DNA from: an uncultured Clostridia bacterium
GTDB lineage: Bacteria > Bacillota_A > Clostridia > Christensenellales > Aristaeellaceae
DNA length: 14,342 nucleotides
Direction: 5' to 3'
Assembly (NCBI GenBank): GCA_945871545.1
Contig: CAMBWJ010000016.1
Coordinates: forward strand, 1-14,342
Shown: in pieces, positions 6,148 to 12,751 of the stretch
Numbering within the stretch: position 1 is the first letter of the stretch
Layout of the letters: the number at the start of each line of letters is the position of its first letter
The notes under the pieces: model-generated
Databases searched by the model: none
The model's input: only the letters and a program-made list of their open reading frames with translations
Told to the model about the DNA's origin: nothing
Translations under genes and position numbers: made by a program

Positions 6148-7041
6148 TCACCCCCGCCTGCGGTACTGGGCGGGGGTGCAGCCGAACTCCCTGCGAAAGA
6201 CCTTGCCGAAGTAGCTTGCGTCGGTGAAGCCGCAGGCGGCGGCGATCTCCCCGGCGCTCAGGGCGCTCTCCCGCAGCATGCGCGCGGCGGCGTCCACCCG
6301 ATGGCGGGTCAGGTACTCGGTGGGGGTGATGTCCAGTGAGCGGGTGAAGCAGCGGAAGCACTCGCGCTCGCAGACCCCGGCGGCAGCGGCCACGTCGCGC
6401 ACACGAATGGGATGAGCGAAGTTCTCGTGGATGAAGCTGAGCATGGCCTTCAGGCGCAGACTGCTCTCCCGGGGCGCGCCGCCTCCCTGCAGCTCGGGCG
6501 AAGCCATGCGGTAGAGCAGCGCCCAGGCCCTGCACAGATGGGCGCAGACCTCCAGCTCGTAGCCCTCCGCATCCCCCTCGGCGGCGGCAAAGGCGGCATT
6601 GAAGGCTGCGAGCACCGGCTGAGCGGCGGGATCCTGTGCGCGGAGGATGCGCGCGCTCAGGCTTGCACAGCTCTCGATGGGCCCGATGTAGCGCCGTCCG
6701 ATCAGCCCCGCCCCGGAGAGCAGCACGCCGTCAAAGAGCTGGGTGTGGGTGCAGCCGCAGTCGCTGCCGGGCGCGGCGAGAACCTGGTGCAGCACGTTGG
6801 TGTTGACAAAGTAGCCGTCGCCCTCGTGCAGCAGCACGCTCTCCTGCTCCAGATCCAGTTCGACGCGACCCCGGTGGATGACGGCGAATTCAAAGTAATC
6901 GTGCCAGTGCCACAGCGCGCCCCGGTTGGGATAGCGGGTCAGCTCGCCCTCCATGGCGGAGTAGGGGAAGTCCGGACTCTGGATGCGCACCAGCTCCCGC
7001 TGGCGCGGCGTCAATGGAACGCTGTCGGTGTACAGAATCAT
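6148..7041 (-). CDS. AraC-family transcriptional regulator
   Basis: The 297-residue protein has an N-terminal cupin-like sensing region (about 35-95; HWHDYFEF at 45-52, then HEGDGYFVNTNVLHQV at 72-87) and a C-terminal AraC DNA-binding domain (about 195-296) with two helix-turn-helix units. The first is near VRDVAAAAGVCERECFRCF (214-232), and the second near AGEIAAACGFTDASYFGKVF (263-282), followed by the family signature ending FGCTPAQYRR. Such proteins usually sense a sugar or similar small ligand and activate nearby genes; no evident target operon adjoins it here. GGAGG lies 6 nt before the ATG. The C-terminal codons contain a GC-rich hairpin (about 6149-6178) by chance of coding or as 3'-end protection. 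Confidence 0.93.
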   Translation of the reverse strand: MILYTDSVPLTPRQRELVRIQSPDFPYSAMEGELTRYPNRGALWHWHDYFEFAVIHRGRVELDLEQESVLLHEGDGYFVNTNVLHQVLAAPGSDCGCTHTQLFDGVLLSGAGLIGRRYIGPIESCASLSARILRAQDPAAQPVLAAFNAAFAAAEGDAEGYELEVCAHLCRAWALLYRMASPELQGGGAPRESSLRLKAMLSFIHENFAHPIRVRDVAAAAGVCERECFRCFTRSLDITPTEYLTRHRVDAAARMLRESALSAGEIAAACGFTDASYFGKVFRREFGCTPAQYRRRG

Positions 7042-7116
7042 GCGTTTCCTCCAAATTCTGTCGGTATTTTACCGTATCAAGTCGTAATTATCGCTTTTAT
7101 TTTCCTTATAGATGCA

Positions 7117-7133
7117 GTATAATCCCATTATAC
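7117..7133. repeat. Short symmetric repeat with facing -10 boxes upstream of the AraC gene
   Basis: GTATAAT (7117-7123) and ATTATAC (7127-7133) are exact complements around CCC. On the minus strand the right half reads as a perfect TATAAT (7127-7132) with TTGCGC (7150-7155) 17 nt upstream, a candidate promoter for the AraC-type gene with a leader of about 78 nt. The -35 match is poor (3 of 6). Confidence 0.45.
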
Positions 7134-7149
7134 CAGCTGCGTTAGCAAC

Positions 7150-7188
7150 GCGCAAGCGGGTGGATTCGGCGGCGCAATCCGCTTGCGC
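7150..7188. repeat. Imperfect hairpin upstream of the AraC-type gene
   Basis: GCGCAAGCGG (7150-7159) and CCGCTTGCGC (7179-7188) pair perfectly over 10 bp, and GATT with AATC extend the stem after a 3-nt bulge. No T run follows on either strand. It overlaps the candidate AraC -35 box and lies beyond the GNAT terminator. The rest of the 275-nt gap from 7042 to 7316 holds only the promoter, this hairpin and the terminator. Confidence 0.4.
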
Positions 7189-7204
7189 CTACCGGATTTT
7201 CTTC

Positions 7205-7250
7205 AAAAAAGCGCCCTCTCCCTGTTTTCGCACTTTTCAGGGGGAGGGCG
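7205..7250 (-). terminator. Terminator of the HAD-GNAT operon
   Basis: A 13-bp stem (7212-7224 with 7238-7250, one G-U pair) with a 13-nt loop is followed on the minus strand by six T (7205-7210). It lies about 67 nt past the GNAT stop. Five T also follow on the plus side (7255-7259), so it may act in both directions. Confidence 0.85.
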
Positions 7251-7316
7251 TCGATTTTTCCCGGGATGCTTCGGGACTTGTCGGAATATTGCCGGATTGC
7301 GCCGATTTTTGTACTT

Positions 7317-7775
7317 TTACGCCTTCGGAACATCGCCGTCCGGCAGGTCCAGCACCATCTGGGCGTAGGGCAGGCGATCGAAGCCCATGCTGCGGTAGAG
7401 CTTTTCGGCGCGGAGGTTGTCCGGCTCGATCTCCAGGCGGTAGCGCGCTGCGGGCAGCAGCTCCTGAAGGTTCTTAAACAGCTCGTGCCCCAGCCCCCGG
7501 CCCCGGAATTCGGGCTTGATGTAGACCTCGTCGATCCACACCGCAGGCCCTCCGGCCTCCTGGGAGTAGGTTTTGCACAGCAGGGCGTAACCGGAAACCT
7601 CGCCGTCGGCCTCGAAGATCAGGCCCTGCATGTAGTCGCCGGAGCGCATCATCTCGTCGAAGCCGCGCACGAGGTAGCTGTCGGGCACGGGATGCATCAC
7701 GGCGGGGGAGTGATAGAAGTCGTGGGCCATGCGCAGGTAGACTGCGCGGTCGGTTTCCTGAATTCTGCGAATCAT
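7317..7775 (-). CDS. GNAT family N-acetyltransferase
   Basis: The 152-residue protein is a GNAT-fold acetyltransferase that moves acetyl from acetyl-CoA to an amine; the acceptor is unknown. The coenzyme A loop is the RGRGLG at 91-96, preceded by the strand WIDEVYIKPEF (80-90), and the C-terminal part has LEIEPDNLRAEKLYRSMGF (114-132), typical of the family. The ATG at 7775 is used because GAAGGGA precedes it; the same frame continues upstream inside the HAD gene, but that part is an off-frame reading. It follows the HAD-like gene by 20 nt and shares its terminator, so the two form an operon. Confidence 0.92.
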   Translation of the reverse strand: MIRRIQETDRAVYLRMAHDFYHSPAVMHPVPDSYLVRGFDEMMRSGDYMQGLIFEADGEVSGYALLCKTYSQEAGGPAVWIDEVYIKPEFRGRGLGHELFKNLQELLPAARYRLEIEPDNLRAEKLYRSMGFDRLPYAQMVLDLPDGDVPKA

Positions 7776-7795
7776 TTTATGGTTCCCTTCGATAA

Positions 7796-8707
7796 TTATT
7801 CCACCTCGGCCTCGTCCTCGATGCCGCCGCGCGTGGGGATGTTCAGCGGAACGAACTCGCCCCGGCGGCTGTGGGCGCGCTGCACCTGCAGGGCGTGTTC
7901 CACGGTCACGTCGTGGGAGGCGCGGATGCGGCGCATCAGCATGGTCACGATGCGCTCCATGTCGCTTCCGGCGCGGTAGTCGGTCTCCACGGAGAAGTCC
8001 GCGCGGCCCTGCAGCAGCAGATCGTCGGCCAGCTCGGTCTCTCCGGGCGGGTGCACCGCGATGGCGAAGCCGCCCTTCTGCTTGGTCATCTTCATGCAGG
8101 GCACGTCGGTCAGGCCGTCGGCGATGTAGATCATGTTGGAGAAGGGGATGCGGCGCTTGTACTCCGGGGTGAAGGCGTTTAGATCCCGGTCGTTGGTCAC
8201 GTCCAGGATGCCCTTGTTGATGCGGAACAGATACTGGGTCTTGGAGGTGTAGTTCACCGCCGAACAGGGCCACACGGGAAGCCCCGATTCGTCGTAGTAG
8301 AAGGACGCGGCGAAGATGGCCTTGAACTCGTGGCCGATGCGGCTGCCCTCGATGATCTCGGTCTGGCCGGAGGAGATGATGTAGTGCTCCACGTCCACGT
8401 CCAGGCCTTTACCGATCTCCCGGATGCGGCCGAACCAGTCCTCCACGCCGGGGAAGAACTCCACGCCCTTGCCCAGCTCATGCAGCGCCTCGCGGGTCAG
8501 GCGCATGTTGCCCCTGGCCATGCGCTGCATCAGGTAGAGGTAGGTCAGCACGCCGTCCATCTGGTTCTCCTGGGTGAACCTCTGGCACGCGCCCCAGAAT
8601 TCATTTGGCTCCACGTTGATGCCCGGCAGGAAGGTGTACTCCTGCATGTCCTTGGGGGACAGCGTCTTGTCAAAGTCGTAGATCAGTGCGACGATGGGCC
8701 TGGACAC
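7796..8707 (-). CDS. HAD-superfamily hydrolase (phosphoserine-phosphatase-like)
   Basis: This 303-residue protein shows the HAD motifs in order: YDFDKTLS (10-17, nucleophile Asp11 and acid Asp13), IISSG (110-114, motif II), Lys165 in NKG as a plausible motif III lysine, and ADGLTD (196-201, metal-binding Asp197/Asp201). A helical cap lies between motifs I and II, giving a phosphoserine-phosphatase-like arrangement. It is longer than a typical phosphatase of this type, and the tail after about 275 (HSRRGEFVPLN...DEAEVE) is unfamiliar. The substrate is unknown. The GTG start at 8707 has GGGAGG at 8 nt. No good promoter is visible between it and the upstream terminator at 8744-8779, so it may depend on read-through or a non-standard promoter. 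GNAT follows by 20 nt. Confidence 0.9.
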   Translation of the reverse strand: MSRPIVALIYDFDKTLSPKDMQEYTFLPGINVEPNEFWGACQRFTQENQMDGVLTYLYLMQRMARGNMRLTREALHELGKGVEFFPGVEDWFGRIREIGKGLDVDVEHYIISSGQTEIIEGSRIGHEFKAIFAASFYYDESGLPVWPCSAVNYTSKTQYLFRINKGILDVTNDRDLNAFTPEYKRRIPFSNMIYIADGLTDVPCMKMTKQKGGFAIAVHPPGETELADDLLLQGRADFSVETDYRAGSDMERIVTMLMRRIRASHDVTVEHALQVQRAHSRRGEFVPLNIPTRGGIEDEAEVE

Positions 8708-8743
8708 GGTGAAAACCTCCCTTCACGGCGGCGAGGGCTGTTG

Positions 8744-8779
8744 AAAAACGCGCGGGCGCACCGCATGCGCGCCCGCGTG
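8744..8779 (-). terminator. Terminator after the zinc-ribbon/peptidoglycan-binding gene
   Basis: CGCGGGCGC (8751-8759) pairs with GCGCCCGCG (8769-8777), extended by two further pairs; on the minus strand five T follow (8744-8748). It separates the gene at 8803-10470 from the HAD-like gene. Confidence 0.8.
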
Positions 8780-8802
8780 GGTTGAGCTTATGATCGGCCT
8801 GC

Positions 8803-10470
8803 TTACTGCGCGGGCACGTCCTGCACGGGCGCGTCGGTGGCGACGCCGCCGTTCACCGGGTTGGCCTGGATGGTCTCGATGGGCTGGATCACCTCAGGCT
8901 CCGGGGTCGTCGCGGCGGACGGCGTGGGCGAAGCCACGCCTGCGGCGTAGGGCGCACTGTCGGAGAACAGCAGGGTCTGGGTGTTGCTGTCGGCGATGCC
9001 GCTGGCCTCGAGACCGGCGCGCTCCTGGAAGGCCTTCACGGCGGTCTGGGTCTTGCCGCCGAATGCGCCGTCGCGGTCGCTGTTCAGATAGCCCAGCTGG
9101 TACAGGCGCTCCTGAAGCTTGAGCACGTCGTCGCTCTTGTCGCCCTTCTGCAGGATGGCGTAGGCCACGGGGGTCTGGGTGGGCTCGGGGGTCGAGCTCT
9201 GCACGGTGACCTTCTGGCCGCTGATGATGGCGGTCAGCTCGGCGGCGGACTTGGCGCTCTCCAGCTGGGTGATGGCGTTGCCGATGATCTGCCAGTTCGC
9301 CTCGGACTTGGACACGGCGCTTGCGTCGCCCACGGACATTGCGTCCATGGTGATGGCGCTGTAGATGCTGTCCTGAATGGTGGTCAGGGCAGAGAGGAAG
9401 GTCGCGTCGTTGGCGGCGGGCTCGGCGGGCATCAGCGCGTCGATCTCGGCCTGATCCTGGGTCAGCGCGTTGACCATGGCCAGCGTGCCGTCGGAGGTGT
9501 ACTGGCCGATGCGCGCGTTGATGTAGTCGCTCTGCACGTGGGACTTGATCAGCGCCACGCCCTGCTCGTAGAAGGTATCGGTCACGCCCTCGATGGGTGC
9601 GGAGCTCTGGCTGCCGCGGATGTAGCCGATCCACTTGATCGCGCCGAACACCACGGCGGCGACAACCACCAGCGCGATGAGGATCTTCACGATCTGGGAC
9701 ACGCCGAAGCGGCCGGCGCGGCGGTAATCCCCGTAGTCCGCATCGTCGATGTCGTCAAACACGCCCTCCTGCGGATCCTCCGCGTAGCCGTCGTAGGGGC
9801 GGTTCTCGTCGTAGTCCCCGGCGTAATCCGCTTCCGGCTCCCCGGCGCGATCCTCCGGGCGCTCCTGATAATCGTCGTACACGGGCGCGGCGGCGCGGCG
9901 ATGGCGACCACCCTTGCGGGACTGGTCGTCCTCCAGCTTGCGGATGTACTCGCTCACGTCCCGGGAGATGCCCGCGCGTCCGGCGGACTGGATCGGGCGG
10001 CTGCGGAACTGGGAGAGGTCGATGGCCTCGTCGGGCTGCAGCTCCTCGTCGATGGCCTCCAGGGTATCCTGGGTGGCGCGGAAGATGGGCTCGCCCTCGG
10101 AGAAGGCGGCTTCACCGGCGGAGCGTTCCGGCTGCTCCGGCTCGGGTTCGGCTTCCGGCTCCGGCTCCGGCGACATGGCCGCGCGCACGTCCTTTCGCAC
10201 GTTTTCGGGCATGGAGCCGCCCTCGTACACGGGCCGGTAGGTGGTGCGGCTGTCGGGCGCGCCGCCCTCCTGGGCCGCGTCGTCCATGCTGGTATAGGTG
10301 GTGCGCGTATAACCGTTCAGCGGCTCAAAGCTCGTCTGACCGGGCGCAATTGTGAACTGGGCAGAGGTATACGGGATGCCTCCGAAGCGGTTGTCGCCGA
10401 TGGGCGCCTGGCAGCTCGGACAGATCTGATCGTCCGGCCGGATGGTTTTCCCGCACTTCGAGCAAAACAT
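8803..10470 (-). CDS. Membrane protein with N-terminal zinc ribbon and extracytoplasmic peptidoglycan-binding domain
   Basis: The 555-residue protein begins with a zinc ribbon (CSKCG, CPSC: Cys3, 6, 17, 20). A long low-complexity cytoplasmic part follows (about 30-255), including PEPEPEAEPEPEQPE (101-115) and Asp/Tyr-rich acidic stretches around 196-250. A single membrane helix lies at about 259-279 (VSQIVKILIALVVVAAVVFGAI). Outside are an unrecognised helical region (about 290-425), a PG_binding_1-type domain (about 441-502, with DDVLKLQERLYQLGYLNSDRDG and GKTQTAVKAFQERAGL), and a Thr/Pro/Ala-rich tail. The topology suggests linking a cytoplasmic partner to the cell wall, but the function is unknown. 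GAGGAGG lies 7 nt before the ATG. Its own promoter is at 10541-10569 and its terminator at 8744-8779. Confidence 0.88.
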   Translation of the reverse strand: MFCSKCGKTIRPDDQICPSCQAPIGDNRFGGIPYTSAQFTIAPGQTSFEPLNGYTRTTYTSMDDAAQEGGAPDSRTTYRPVYEGGSMPENVRKDVRAAMSPEPEPEAEPEPEQPERSAGEAAFSEGEPIFRATQDTLEAIDEELQPDEAIDLSQFRSRPIQSAGRAGISRDVSEYIRKLEDDQSRKGGRHRRAAAPVYDDYQERPEDRAGEPEADYAGDYDENRPYDGYAEDPQEGVFDDIDDADYGDYRRAGRFGVSQIVKILIALVVVAAVVFGAIKWIGYIRGSQSSAPIEGVTDTFYEQGVALIKSHVQSDYINARIGQYTSDGTLAMVNALTQDQAEIDALMPAEPAANDATFLSALTTIQDSIYSAITMDAMSVGDASAVSKSEANWQIIGNAITQLESAKSAAELTAIISGQKVTVQSSTPEPTQTPVAYAILQKGDKSDDVLKLQERLYQLGYLNSDRDGAFGGKTQTAVKAFQERAGLEASGIADSNTQTLLFSDSAPYAAGVASPTPSAATTPEPEVIQPIETIQANPVNGGVATDAPVQDVPAQ

Positions 10471-10523
10471 GCGATGTCCTCCTCTTTCGTTCCAGCGTTT
10501 GGATTAAGGCATATAAACACATA

Positions 10524-10555
10524 GAACCATTCTACCTTACATGATAGAATGGTTC
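10524..10555. repeat. 11-bp inverted repeat over the promoter of the zinc-ribbon gene
   Basis: GAACCATTCTA (10524-10534) and TAGAATGGTTC (10545-10555) are exact complements around 10 nt. One arm covers part of the -10 box and spacer and the other covers the predicted start point, a typical repressor position. In RNA the repeat would not be complete, so a DNA operator is the likelier reading. Confidence 0.6.
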
Positions 10556-10569
10556 CATTTATACGTCAA
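10541..10569 (-). promoter_or_regulatory. Promoter of the zinc-ribbon/peptidoglycan-binding gene
   Basis: On the minus strand TTGACG (10564-10569) and TATCAT (10541-10546) are spaced by 17 nt, each 5 of 6 to consensus. AT-rich sequence upstream could act as an UP element. The leader to the start at 10470 is about 64 nt. Confidence 0.75.
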
Positions 10570-10576
10570 GAATTTT

Positions 10577-10610
10577 ATTGTGACTTTCCTTGGACAATTC
10601 CTGTCACAAT
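10577..10610. repeat. 8-bp inverted repeat upstream of the same promoter
   Basis: ATTGTGAC (10577-10584) and GTCACAAT (10603-10610) are exact complements around 18 nt, lying just upstream of the -35 box and 38 nt past the stop of the neighbouring gene. No T run follows on either strand, so a binding site is more likely than a terminator, but the latter is possible. Confidence 0.4.
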
Positions 10611-10647
10611 CAAATAAGAAGGAATTCCGATGGATTCCGGCGTTGCG

Positions 10648-11250
10648 TCAGCCCGTGTACACCGGCGGATTGCAGTTCTTGCAGGCACCCATGCCCTCGT
10701 TCATGGCCTCGCGGATGGTCAGCGCGCGGCGGTTGGACTGGGTGCCGCAGATCTCGGCGGCGTGGTAGTATTTCGCGTTGGAGTAGACCGAATACACGAT
10801 GGTGTTCAGGATGGCCTCCTGCTCGGCGGCATGCTGGGCGGCGGCCTCCTCGTCGGTGAGGGGCTCCTGGGTGGCGGAGGCGGCGGCGTCGGCGGCCTGC
10901 TGCTGGGCCAGCAGCTGGTCGATGTTGGACAGCGCGGTCACGATGCCGTCGTCCGGGGCGATGGTCACGGCCACGGGCAGGTGCGCCATGGGAGCCTCCT
11001 GGGGCAGCTCGGCTGTGGGCAGCAGGAGCGCCAGCAGCACCGCCATCTCGATGGTGGCCACGCAGCTGAGCAGCACGCGACCGCGGGTGCGGAACACGCC
11101 CCTCCGCCACAGATAGGCGATGCCGATGGGCGGCAGCAGCAGGGTCAGCAAGAGTCCCCCCAGCGCGCGATTGCTGCGGCGGGTCGGCTCCGGCGTGTCC
11201 ATGTTGGGGGTGTAGGCCGAGCCGTGGGTGGCGGTGTTGCGTTCCTTCAT
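10648..11250 (-). CDS. Membrane protein with a C-terminal HCCC (zinc-type) motif
   Basis: The 200-residue protein has two hydrophobic helices (about 29-47 and 59-78), a Gln/Ala-rich linker (110-148), and a compact C-terminal segment: VYSVYSNAKYYHAAEICG (152-169) and ALTIREAMNEGMGACKNCNPP (176-196). His163, Cys168, Cys190 and Cys193 fit the H-x4-C...C-x2-C pattern found after many bacterial nucleases and surface proteins (YH...C, then EA..G..PC..C.PP), probably binding zinc. Function is unknown. The ATG at 11250 is favoured: it starts 5 nt after the TSCPD gene ends, and GGAAG inside that gene lies about 11 nt upstream. Earlier in-frame starts would overlap that gene heavily. It is the second gene of an operon with the TSCPD protein. 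Confidence 0.8.
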   Translation of the reverse strand: MKERNTATHGSAYTPNMDTPEPTRRSNRALGGLLLTLLLPPIGIAYLWRRGVFRTRGRVLLSCVATIEMAVLLALLLPTAELPQEAPMAHLPVAVTIAPDDGIVTALSNIDQLLAQQQAADAAASATQEPLTDEEAAAQHAAEQEAILNTIVYSVYSNAKYYHAAEICGTQSNRRALTIREAMNEGMGACKNCNPPVYTG

Positions 11251-11255
11251 GGGCT

Positions 11256-11510
11256 TCAGGCTTCCTTTCGCTGGGCCTTGAGCTGTTCGAGGGCGGTGGC
11301 CAGCTGATCCGGGCAGGATGTGCCCGCGCGGCACTGGATGCCCTTGCACTTGGCGATCACGTCGTCGATCTTCATGCCCTCCACCAGAATGGAGATGCCC
11401 TGGGTGTTGCCGCGGCAGCCGCCGATGAATTCCACGTGCTTGATGGTGTCCGCGTCGGCGTCGATCAGGATCATCTGGGAACAGGTTCCGCGAGTCTTGT
11501 ATTTGAACAT
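11256..11510 (-). CDS. TSCPD domain-containing small Cys-rich protein (TIGR03905 type)
   Basis: The 84-residue protein shows the signature TSCPDQL (64-70) with further Cys at 10, 32, 55 and 60, and the stretch HVEFIGGCRGNTQGIS (25-40). The C-terminal TSCPD region resembles the end of vitamin B12-dependent ribonucleotide reductases, where paired Cys pass reducing equivalents or bind metal. Stand-alone members such as this are common in Clostridia and have no established function. AGGAGG lies 7 nt before ATG 11510; the frame is open upstream, but that region contains the promoter. It leads an operon with the membrane protein at 10648-11250. Confidence 0.92.
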   Translation of the reverse strand: MFKYKTRGTCSQMILIDADADTIKHVEFIGGCRGNTQGISILVEGMKIDDVIAKCKGIQCRAGTSCPDQLATALEQLKAQRKEA

Positions 11511-11537
11511 GGTCAAACCTCCTATGAATTCACTGAT

Positions 11538-11566
11538 ATTATATACGGACGGCGCGGCAAAGTCAA
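11538..11566 (-). promoter_or_regulatory. Promoter of the TSCPD-membrane protein operon
   Basis: On the minus strand TTGACT (11561-11566) and a perfect TATAAT (11538-11543) are 17 nt apart. It is back to back with the galM promoter, whose -35 box starts 38 nt away. Confidence 0.85.
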
Positions 11567-11604
11567 GAATGGCCCGCAGGGCGCAGATTCTTGCGCGCCG
11601 GGGC

Positions 11605-11633
11605 TTGAAATTCTGTCGAAATGGTTGTATCAT
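11605..11633 (+). promoter_or_regulatory. Promoter of galM
   Basis: TTGAAA (11605-11610) and TATCAT (11628-11633), each 5 of 6 to consensus, are spaced by 17 nt. The predicted start near 11640 gives a leader of about 35 nt with AGGAGG. Confidence 0.75.
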
Positions 11634-11674
11634 GGTAATCGGAGATTTATGATTTTTCAGGAGGTTGAACATCT

Positions 11675-12745
11675 ATGAGCATAACCAGGACCAGCTTTGG
11701 CCGCCTTCCCGACGGCCGCGAGGCGGATCTGTACATTCTGAAGAACGTGGCGGGCGCGTCCGTGGAGATCACCAACTACGGCGGCATCCTGCGCGCCATC
11801 AACGTGCCGGACAAGAACGGTGAACTGGGCAACGTGCTGCTGGGCTACAAGGATGTGGCAGGCTATGAGCCCTGCTGCGGCTACCTGGGCGCGCTGATCG
11901 GCCGCGTGGGCAACCGCATCGCCAAGGGCGAGTGCACCGTCGAGGGTCAGGAGCTGCACCTGGCGAAAAACGAGGGCGGCAAGAACCACCTGCACGGCGG
12001 CAACCTGGGCTTCAACCGCAAGTTCTGGGACGCGACCCCCGTGGAGGGCATCTGCGAGGACAGCCTGATCCTGAAGCTCGTCTCCCCCGACGGCGAGGAG
12101 GGCTATCCGGGCACGCTGAAGGTCATGGTCACCTACACCTGGACCGATGAGAACGAGCTGATCATCCGCTACGAGGCCGTCTCCGACAAGGATACCCTCT
12201 GCAACCTGACCAACCACTCCTACTTCAATCTGGAGGGCGAGGGCAGCGGCACGGTGCTGGATCATACCTTCGAGATCAATGCCGATACCTTCACCGTGGG
12301 CGATTCCGAGCTGATCCCCACCGGCGAGCAGCGCGACGTCACCGGCACGCCCTTCGACTTCCGCAACGCCACCCGCCTGGGCGACGTGATCGCGCAGACC
12401 GAGGAGAACGACCAGCTGCGCGCGGGCCACGGCGTGGATCACAACTTCAACATCAACGATCCCGAGGCCGGCCTGCGCTTCGCCGTCGAGGTCAATGCAC
12501 CCGTCAGCGGCCGCGTGATGAACGTGTTCACCGATATGCCCGCCGTGCAGTTCTACGCCGGCTGCTGCCTCAACAGCATCCACGAGGGCTCCTGCGGACG
12601 CAAGTACGACCGCTTCGAGGGCTTCTGCCTGGAGACCCAGTACGCCCCCGATTCCATCAACCATCCCAACTTCCCCGATTCCGTGCTCTACGCCGGCGAG
12701 AAGTACGACTACACCACGGTCTTCGCCTTCGACACCGTGGAGTGA
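11675..12745 (+). CDS. galM: Aldose 1-epimerase (mutarotase)
   Basis: This 356-residue enzyme interconverts alpha and beta anomers of aldoses such as galactose and glucose, feeding the Leloir pathway in the cytoplasm. Family motifs are GNRIAKG (79-85), NHLHGG (104-109, His107), LTNHSYFNL (178-186, general acid His181), the region with Asp255 (GVDHNFN) and FCLETQ (317-322, general base Glu320). Length and motif spacing match GalM. AGGAGG lies 10 nt before the ATG, slightly long. It has its own promoter and no sugar-metabolism neighbours in the window. Its stop is only 6 nt before the nested inverted-repeat element, which may thus form the 3' end of its transcript. Confidence 0.96.
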   Translation: MSITRTSFGRLPDGREADLYILKNVAGASVEITNYGGILRAINVPDKNGELGNVLLGYKDVAGYEPCCGYLGALIGRVGNRIAKGECTVEGQELHLAKNEGGKNHLHGGNLGFNRKFWDATPVEGICEDSLILKLVSPDGEEGYPGTLKVMVTYTWTDENELIIRYEAVSDKDTLCNLTNHSYFNLEGEGSGTVLDHTFEINADTFTVGDSELIPTGEQRDVTGTPFDFRNATRLGDVIAQTEENDQLRAGHGVDHNFNINDPEAGLRFAVEVNAPVSGRVMNVFTDMPAVQFYAGCCLNSIHEGSCGRKYDRFEGFCLETQYAPDSINHPNFPDSVLYAGEKYDYTTVFAFDTVE

Positions 12746-12751
12746 GGGGAG

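Noticed and set aside
6149..6178. GC-rich hairpin as terminator of the AraC-type gene
   Set aside because: It lies within the last codons and is not followed by T residues on the minus strand; it is explained by the Arg/Tyr/Gln codons at the protein end.
7776..8273. A possible N-terminal extension of the GNAT protein reaching back to 8273
   Set aside because: This part lies out of frame inside the HAD-like gene and is Arg/Pro/His-rich. The GNAT start at 7775 has its own ribosome binding site and gives a normal-length protein.
9538..10524. A 328-codon plus-strand open frame opposite the zinc-ribbon gene
   Set aside because: It ends up reading the complement of a protein with a clear zinc ribbon, membrane helix and peptidoglycan-binding domain, and its own sequence is compositional noise.
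11657..12664. A 335-codon minus-strand open frame opposite galM
   Set aside because: galM has its complete set of active-site motifs and a promoter. The opposite frame has no motif or ribosome binding site and is explained by codon bias.
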